From positions 1 through 11,149 of the forward strand of contig JBBTCJ010000010.1 in NCBI GenBank assembly GCA_038043285.1: a stretch of DNA of 11,149 bases, in the 5' to 3' direction. The notes under the pieces were generated by a model, which worked only from the letters and a program-made list of their open reading frames with translations, was not told the origin of the DNA and did not search any database. Below, one piece after another: positions 7,541 to 11,149 of the stretch. The position numbers and the translations under genes are program-made. This DNA is from JBBTCJ01 sp038043285. GTDB taxonomy: Bacteria > Planctomycetota > Phycisphaerae > UBA1845. The first letter of the stretch is position 1. Each line of letters opens with the position of its first letter.

Positions 7541-7546
7541 GGAGGT
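7541..7546 (+). promoter_or_regulatory. consensus ribosome binding site of the membrane protein gene at 7552
   Basis: A full GGAGGT sits 5 bases before the ATG at 7552. It supports both the start and the reality of this otherwise unrecognised gene. Confidence 0.75.
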
Positions 7547-7551
7547 ACGTC

Positions 7552-8271
7552 ATGCAGCCGATCGTCTCCGGCTCATCGATCGAACGGATCGTCCGCGCCG
7601 TGGTCGTCCTGGCTCTCGTGGACGTCTTTACGATCCTCTTTCTTTGGGATGGCCACGTCGGTTATCCGCGTGCTAATGCTCGGGATTTCGCGCGCCTTTT
7701 GGGTGAACCGGAAATGCCGCCTCCCGATTCGCGACCCGACGTCACCCGGTCGCGGGCAACCAGCCTCGTTGACCTCGCCGAGAGGAAAGCGAATCTCGAT
7801 GAAGCCCTCAAGCTCCTCGGGATGCCGACCTACCGTAAGGGCAGCGACGGCTATTATCTCGGCCCAGGGGGGTGGCTCACCGTCTCGTTTGCGGGGAATC
7901 GACCCGTCAACGCTGCATGGACCGACGCCAAACACACGGAAGCCGACCAGCTTTGGCAACGTCGCCTGGGTTATGCGTTGCTTGCCGTGGGCGTGGCGGC
8001 CATGTTCCACGTCGTACGGGTTGCATCCACCCGGGTGGAGCTGTCCGACGCCGGCCTGAAGCTCGCCGGGAAGCCGTTGATCCCCTGGAACGCTATCATT
8101 GAGGTAAAGCCCTGCGGCCGCGACGGCATCGAGGTCGTGTGCATTGGGCAACCCACGCCGACCGGCGTCCGTCTGGACCCGTACGTTTGCCGGCAACTTA
8201 CGGAAATAGTCAACGCCATCCGCGCGAGGAAAAACCTGCCGGATCCCTGGAACAATGTTCTGAGAACCTGA
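7552..8271 (+). CDS. uncharacterised two-helix membrane protein with possible BamE-like loop and PH-like tail
   Basis: I do not recognise this 239-residue protein as a named family. One hydrophobic helix (about 13-32) leads into a polar loop (33-137), a second helix (about 138-157) and a soluble tail (158-239). The loop contains LDEALKLLGMPTYRKG (82-97), YYLGPGGWLTVSF (101-113) and a further strand. This resembles the SmpA/BamE-type pattern of a helix ending in LLG-x-P followed by strands. The tail, with STRVELSDAGLKL, IPWNAIIEVK and a terminal helix LTEIVNAIRARK, looks like a bacterial PH-type domain. Both comparisons are by eye and unproven. The strong ribosome site and even hydrophobicity pattern support a real gene. 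It lies 41 bp after the parvulin gene, so co-transcription is likely. A role alongside exported folding factors is inference from context only. Confidence 0.8.
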   Translation: MQPIVSGSSIERIVRAVVVLALVDVFTILFLWDGHVGYPRANARDFARLLGEPEMPPPDSRPDVTRSRATSLVDLAERKANLDEALKLLGMPTYRKGSDGYYLGPGGWLTVSFAGNRPVNAAWTDAKHTEADQLWQRRLGYALLAVGVAAMFHVVRVASTRVELSDAGLKLAGKPLIPWNAIIEVKPCGRDGIEVVCIGQPTPTGVRLDPYVCRQLTEIVNAIRARKNLPDPWNNVLRT

Positions 8272-8647
8272 TTCTCCGCTCCCTGTTCCGCAGCCTCCGG
8301 CCTCGCGTTGATTCCCACGGGATGTGGTTAACGATCGAAATGCGACGTGTCGCGGCCTCCCCTTCCGTGGCTCCACGGGTAGGATGCCGACGCCGCACAA
8401 ACCTGAAAGCTGTTCTCCGCGATTCTCCGATCCCTTCTCAACCCGGCAGCCCGAACCACCGACGGCGGTCTGCGGAATATCCGACCTTAACAGAAGAGCG
8501 CGCCGCAACCACGGCTCTCCCTCCCCGGTACAAGCGGTCGTAAGATTGTCGGCGCCATCGGCTGGACAACGCTGGTCCTCCGAAGAGAATGGCCGGCGGC
8601 GCGGATTGACGGTCCGATGATTCCTTGGGGAGGCTGACGAAGGCCAC
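8272..8647. other. 376-bp intergenic region before the cyclophilin gene
   Basis: I see no gene here. Short open frames exist on both strands, but none has a ribosome site, domain or motif. A weak hairpin (GAGAA 8262-8266, TTCTC 8272-8276) spans the upstream stop and has no T-run. A perfect 6-bp inverted repeat with a 2-bp spacer, CCGTGG (8365-8370) and CCACGG (8373-8378), could be an operator. A promoter for the cyclophilin gene is expected, but none stands out. Confidence 0.5.
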
Positions 8648-9664
8648 ATGCGAACGGCTCGGCGTGTCCTGTTGTGGTCGGCGGTTCTTGTCGCATTGCC
8701 GACGTTGGCACAATCCGAGAACCCACTATCGGGCATCCATGCCCATGTTCGCCTGATCTCCCGCTACGTTCCGCCGAACCAACCGGTATGGGTGCAGTTT
8801 GTCGTCGAAAACACCACCGCCGAGGCCATCACCCTGACCACGCCGGACAGCGAACCGGACCTCCCTTCACCGGACGTCGGACTTCCGATCTCGCACGTTT
8901 TCAGCGGCGGCGGCCTTTCCGGCGTGACCGTCACCACCGAGAGCGGGCGTCCCTGGGACGAACCGACCGGCTTCCGCAAGCCCGCGCGAGCGCCGATTCT
9001 CCTCCTCGCCCCGCACAGCCTGGTCGGGACGACCTTGGACCTTCGGGACCACTTCCCGGCCCTTCGCGGCGCGGGGAATTACCGGATTCAGTGGAAACCG
9101 TACGGCGGCGGCGTCAGCAGCGAAATCGTCCTGCTGACCATCGCCCCGCGCAAGCAGGTCGAAATCACCACCGATGAAGGCAAGTTCACCATCGCCCTCT
9201 TCTACGACGATGCGCCGGAACACGTCGCCAACTTCCTCGACCTTGCGACGAGCGGATTCTACACCGGCAAAACCTTCCACCGGATCGAACCCGGGTACAT
9301 GGCTCAGGGGGGATGCCCGCGCGGCGACGGAACCGGTATCCGCCTCGACGGAAAGCGCATCCGGGCGGAATTGAACTCGCGCGAGCAGAAAAAGGGCAGC
9401 GTTTCCATGGCCTTGCTCAACGACGACCCGGATTCCGGTAGTTGTCAGTTCTTCGTCTGCAACACCCGGGTAAAGGATTGGGACGGGAAGTACACCGTCT
9501 TCGGCGAACTCGACGGCGATGAATCCTTCGCCACCCTCGACCGCCTCATGCAGACGCCGGCGGATGCAAGCGGTCGGCCGGATCGTACGCTGTACATGCG
9601 CAGCGTTCGGGTGCTCGACGCTCCCGTGGCTCCCACACCCCCCTCTCCGTCCGCCGGACACTGA
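8648..9664 (+). CDS. secreted cyclophilin-type peptidyl-prolyl isomerase with extra N-terminal domain
   Basis: This 338-residue exported prolyl isomerase has a signal peptide (about 1-21, ending LPTLAQ) and a beta-rich N-terminal domain (about 30-167) that I cannot name. The cyclophilin domain (about 168-325) follows. It shows the catalytic motif FHRIEPGYMAQGG (210-222), with Arg212 and Gln220 matching the active-site Arg and Gln of human cyclophilin A. It also has CQFFVC (266-271) and WDGKYTVFGEL (278-288). The tryptophan that favours cyclosporin binding in human cyclophilin A is not at its usual place; by alignment an Asp is there and a Trp sits one residue on. The short C-terminal tail is Pro-rich. 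GAAGG ends 4 bases before the ATG. It probably acts in the periplasm beside the parvulin encoded upstream, but the 376-bp gap suggests its own promoter. Confidence 0.93.
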   Translation: MRTARRVLLWSAVLVALPTLAQSENPLSGIHAHVRLISRYVPPNQPVWVQFVVENTTAEAITLTTPDSEPDLPSPDVGLPISHVFSGGGLSGVTVTTESGRPWDEPTGFRKPARAPILLLAPHSLVGTTLDLRDHFPALRGAGNYRIQWKPYGGGVSSEIVLLTIAPRKQVEITTDEGKFTIALFYDDAPEHVANFLDLATSGFYTGKTFHRIEPGYMAQGGCPRGDGTGIRLDGKRIRAELNSREQKKGSVSMALLNDDPDSGSCQFFVCNTRVKDWDGKYTVFGELDGDESFATLDRLMQTPADASGRPDRTLYMRSVRVLDAPVAPTPPSPSAGH

Positions 9665-9693
9665 CCACGCTTCGCAGACCTCGGCTTCCGCCT

Positions 9694-9709
9694 CCCCCGA
9701 AGTCGGGGG
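9694..9709 (+). terminator. possible terminator-like hairpin after the cyclophilin gene
   Basis: CCCCCG (9694-9699) and CGGGGG (9704-9709) form a perfect GC stem with a 4-base loop, 29 bp after the cyclophilin stop. The position suits termination, but no good T-run follows. At best it is a degenerate intrinsic terminator or an RNA 3'-end stabiliser. Confidence 0.35.
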
Positions 9710-9749
9710 TCGAAAACGCTTTGTGTGACCGCAACCGACTGCTCCCGCT

Positions 9750-9780
9750 GCACCGGTCTCTGCGATCGGTCGCACCGGTC
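9750..9780. repeat. spaced direct repeat GCACCGGTC, 22-bp period
   Basis: GCACCGGTC occurs at 9750-9758 and again at 9772-9780, start-to-start 22 bp, close to two helical turns. Each copy contains the palindrome ACCGGT. Such spacing fits two sites for a dimeric regulator upstream of the HDOD gene, though chance is possible in GC-rich DNA. Confidence 0.3.
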
Positions 9781-9808
9781 CGATAAGCAGCCATCCAATG
9801 CAGGACAA

Positions 9809-9833
9809 CCGCACGGGAGGAATCCCGTGGCGG
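9809..9833 (+). other. stable hairpin with GNRA-type tetraloop in the presumed HDOD leader
   Basis: CACGGGA (9812-9818) pairs perfectly with TCCCGTG (9823-9829) around the loop GGAA, a GNRA tetraloop. Past a single bulged G (9830), three more pairs extend the stem to 9809 and 9833. No T-run follows, so it is not a standard terminator. It ends about 125 bases before the HDOD start and could be part of a structured leader RNA. I do not recognise a known riboswitch class. Confidence 0.35.
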
Positions 9834-9889
9834 CTGCGGTAATTGCCCGCTTGCGCTCCGCCGATACTTCGGAAAGGGCAGGTTACAAC

Positions 9890-9907
9890 GCAGGCCGCGC
9901 AGGCCGC
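9890..9907. repeat. tandem 9-bp repeat (two copies)
   Basis: GCAGGCCGC is present twice back to back, 52 bp before the HDOD start. It is a minimal repeat, possibly slippage-prone, with no assigned function. Confidence 0.35.
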
Positions 9908-9946
9908 TCGATTACCGCGCCGCGCGGGTCTCGCCAATGAAAAACT

Positions 9947-9950
9947 GGAG
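9947..9950 (+). promoter_or_regulatory. ribosome binding site of the HDOD gene
   Basis: GGAG lies 9 bases before the ATG at 9960. This favours that start over an upstream in-frame TTG and over the out-of-frame ATG at 9938. Confidence 0.55.
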
Positions 9951-9959
9951 TTTGCGCCG

Positions 9960-11051
9960 ATGGGTTTCTGGCAATGGTTCCTGAACAACCTGGGAGGCGC
10001 CGGCCCCGCCCCGGTTGAGCGACCGGTTCACGGCGATGCCGCGCAACCCGCGCCCGCCGTCGCCACGGCTACCGTAGTCGCTGCCGCGCCTAAACCATAC
10101 GCGGCCGTCCCGGAAACGGCGATTGATTCACCCGCTGCGCCGGTCTGGTGGCGGCCCGTTGACGGCGGCCTGCTCGACTTGTCGAGTCCGCCCGAACCGG
10201 AATTGTCCACGGAGCTTCGCGCGCTCGAGGGAAAGCTCATCTCGCATTTCGACGGGCACGATCTCAGCGTTCCGCCGATGCCGCAGACCGCCGACCGCGT
10301 GCTGCGGAAACTCCGCGATACGAAGACGTCGGCGAAGGACATCGCCAAGGATCTCGCGGACGACCAGGTCAGCGCCGCCTATGTCCTGCGGCTGGCCAAC
10401 TCGGCGCTGTATCGTGGAGCGTCGAAAATCACCAACCTCCAGGCGGCTGTCGCCCGACTCGGAGTGCAGGCGATCCGTACGTTGATGATGCACCAATCCA
10501 TGCGCGCCGCCCTGTTCCACGGTCGAAGCGCCGATCGTCAACTGGTCGACTGGGTCTGGACCGGCTCGCTCGCGTCCGCGGCCATCATGCACCAGTTCGC
10601 CCTGTTGTTTCGTCGCGATCCCGACGAAGCCTTCCTTCTGGGTCTGATCCACGACATCGGCAACGTCATCGTCCTGCGAGAAGTCCACAACCACGGGCAC
10701 GCCAGCTACGCCGGCGTGGACCTGACGACGTTCGAGTACTTGTGCGCGGAAACCCACCAGGAATTCGGAGAGTTGATCGCCACCGCCTGGGATCTGCCAC
10801 CAAACATGCGGTCGCTGGTCGCCGATCACCACCGGTTGCCCGAGCCCGACGACCCGCTCAAAATGGATCGCGCCATGCTCATGCTGACCGAAATGATCAA
10901 GCAAATGCTGGGCTTCACGGGACCTATGCAATACGACCTGCTCCGCAGCTCTCCCGCGGAAATCCTGGGGCTTTCTCAGCGACCCGACATGGACCGATTT
11001 CTCGAGAAACTCCCCGAAAGAATCGACGAGACGCTCGAACCTCTGTCTTGA
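9960..11051 (+). CDS. HDOD domain signalling protein
   Basis: This 363-residue cytoplasmic protein carries a HDOD domain, a non-catalytic relative of HD-type phosphohydrolases common in bacterial signalling. Residues 1-14 (MGFWQWFLNNLGGA) could form a short amphipathic helix. An Ala/Pro-rich linker runs to about 90. The HDOD domain spans about 96-295: LSVPPMPQTADRVLRKLRD (102-120), a helical block ending VLRLANSALY (142-151), ITNLQAAVARLGVQAIRTL (157-175), then GLIHDIGNV (228-236) and DHHRLPEP (289-296). Some HD-like residues persist (His231, Asp232), but known HDOD proteins lack hydrolase activity. A helical C-terminal region of about 65 residues has no named motif. There is no receiver, GGDEF or EAL domain, so the input must come from a partner or from the N-terminus. 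It stands alone on its strand and converges on the dockerin-like gene. Its target process is unknown. Confidence 0.93.
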   Translation: MGFWQWFLNNLGGAGPAPVERPVHGDAAQPAPAVATATVVAAAPKPYAAVPETAIDSPAAPVWWRPVDGGLLDLSSPPEPELSTELRALEGKLISHFDGHDLSVPPMPQTADRVLRKLRDTKTSAKDIAKDLADDQVSAAYVLRLANSALYRGASKITNLQAAVARLGVQAIRTLMMHQSMRAALFHGRSADRQLVDWVWTGSLASAAIMHQFALLFRRDPDEAFLLGLIHDIGNVIVLREVHNHGHASYAGVDLTTFEYLCAETHQEFGELIATAWDLPPNMRSLVADHHRLPEPDDPLKMDRAMLMLTEMIKQMLGFTGPMQYDLLRSSPAEILGLSQRPDMDRFLEKLPERIDETLEPLS

Positions 11052-11060
11052 CGCAGTCAA

Positions 11061-11149
11061 CTACGGACACACGGCTGGGCAAGGGAAGGCGGTCCCTTTG
11101 ACGGCATCGACGAAGGACGCGATGTCCAGGACGTTGACGCCGACATCCA
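11061..11149 (-). CDS. C-terminal end of a dockerin-like surface protein (partial)
   Basis: On the minus strand an open frame enters from the right edge and stops with TAG at 11061-11063. The last 28 residues contain DVGVNVLDIASFVDAV and end in a Cys/Pro tail. The spacing D-x-x-V-N-x-x-D followed by a helix matches the second half of an EF-hand-like calcium loop of a type I dockerin repeat. Such repeats often close large secreted proteins in Planctomycetota. The rest of the protein is outside the window, so its function cannot be given. The gene is convergent with the HDOD gene, with 9 bp between stops. The short fragment limits confidence, but the pattern is specific and there is no competing gene on the other strand. 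Confidence 0.6.
   Translation of the reverse strand, partial: DVGVNVLDIASFVDAVKGTAFPCPAVCP

Larger units (their letters stand above)
9665..9959. other. 295-bp intergenic region upstream of the HDOD gene
   Basis: No gene is supported here. The HDOD frame is open back to a TTG at 9843, but the added residues have no domain character and that codon lacks a ribosome site. The region is rich in small structured elements, listed separately: a terminator-like hairpin, a spaced direct repeat, a hairpin with a GNRA loop and a tandem 9-mer. It probably holds the HDOD promoter and leader. Confidence 0.5.

Noticed and set aside
8617..8637. Six-codon leader ORF (MIPWGG) just before the cyclophilin gene
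   Set aside because: It is too short to separate from chance, has no clear ribosome site of its own, and shows no attenuator structure around it.
7573..8736. 387-codon open frame on the minus strand
   Set aside because: It is antisense to the membrane protein gene and spans the spacer. It has no ribosome site or recognisable motif, while the plus-strand gene has a consensus ribosome site and membrane helices.
9801..9850. Superficial resemblance to cobalamin- or c-di-GMP-type riboswitch segments
   Set aside because: Only isolated words match. The conserved core boxes and the required set of stems could not be found.
8867..9988. 373-codon open frame on the minus strand
   Set aside because: It is antisense to the cyclophilin gene, whose catalytic motifs are clear. 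The minus-strand translation shows only mirror-like low-information sequence.
10128..11060. 310-codon open frame on the minus strand
   Set aside because: It is antisense to the HDOD domain. It also abuts the end of the dockerin-like gene, but no independent motif supports it.
11081..11098. AAGGGA/TCCCTT inverted repeat near the right edge as a shared terminator
   Set aside because: It lies inside the coding end of the dockerin-like gene, has a short AT-containing stem and no T-run, so it is probably incidental.
1..11149. CRISPR arrays, insertion sequences, phage genes, tRNA or rRNA genes
   Set aside because: No regularly spaced repeats, transposase or integrase motifs, or cloverleaf and ribosomal signatures were seen on either strand.

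Overview
The window is GC-rich, densely coded bacterial DNA. It contains no rRNA, tRNA, CRISPR array, insertion sequence or phage gene that I can support. The gene content suggests a member of the Planctomycetota, perhaps of the Phycisphaerae type: a dockerin-like C-terminus on a probable surface protein, large envelope proteins, a HDOD signalling protein, and secreted prolyl isomerases fused to novel domains. This taxonomic call is an inference from style and domain content, not from a marker gene.

Layout. (1) Positions 1-777, minus strand: a DUF423 membrane protein with a TTG start, followed by gatC, a subunit of the tRNA-dependent amidotransferase. gatC runs off the left edge. (2) Positions 778-1062: a divergent spacer with no gene. 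(3) Positions 1063-6273, plus strand: a tightly coupled four-gene polysaccharide or glycosylation operon. It encodes a GT-C/GT39-like membrane glycosyltransferase, a membrane-anchored transglutaminase-like protein, an O-antigen ligase/polymerase (Wzy_C) protein and a GT4 glycosyltransferase. Two junctions overlap (4 and 14 bp) and one has a 9-bp gap, so co-translation is likely. (4) Positions 6434-9664, plus strand: an envelope protein-folding group. It encodes a parvulin-type lipoprotein, an unrecognised two-helix membrane protein with a possible BamE-like loop and a PH-like tail, and a secreted cyclophilin with an extra N-terminal domain. (5) Positions 9960-11051, plus strand: a HDOD-domain protein. 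It converges, with only 9 bp between stops, on a minus-strand gene whose dockerin-like last 28 residues enter from the right edge.

How the genes work together (inference). The operon could assemble, polymerise and transfer a surface glycan: GT4 builds on the cytoplasmic face, and the GT-C enzyme and ligase act from lipid-linked donors on the outer face. The transglutaminase-like protein could process or crosslink a surface protein or peptide. The downstream isomerases serve folding of exported proteins, possibly including dockerin-type surface proteins such as the one at the right edge.

Nothing here is a clear new defence or mobile system. The most promising under-described items are the transglutaminase embedded in the glycan operon, the membrane protein between two exported prolyl isomerases, the N-terminal domain of the cyclophilin, and a hairpin with a GNRA tetraloop upstream of the HDOD gene.
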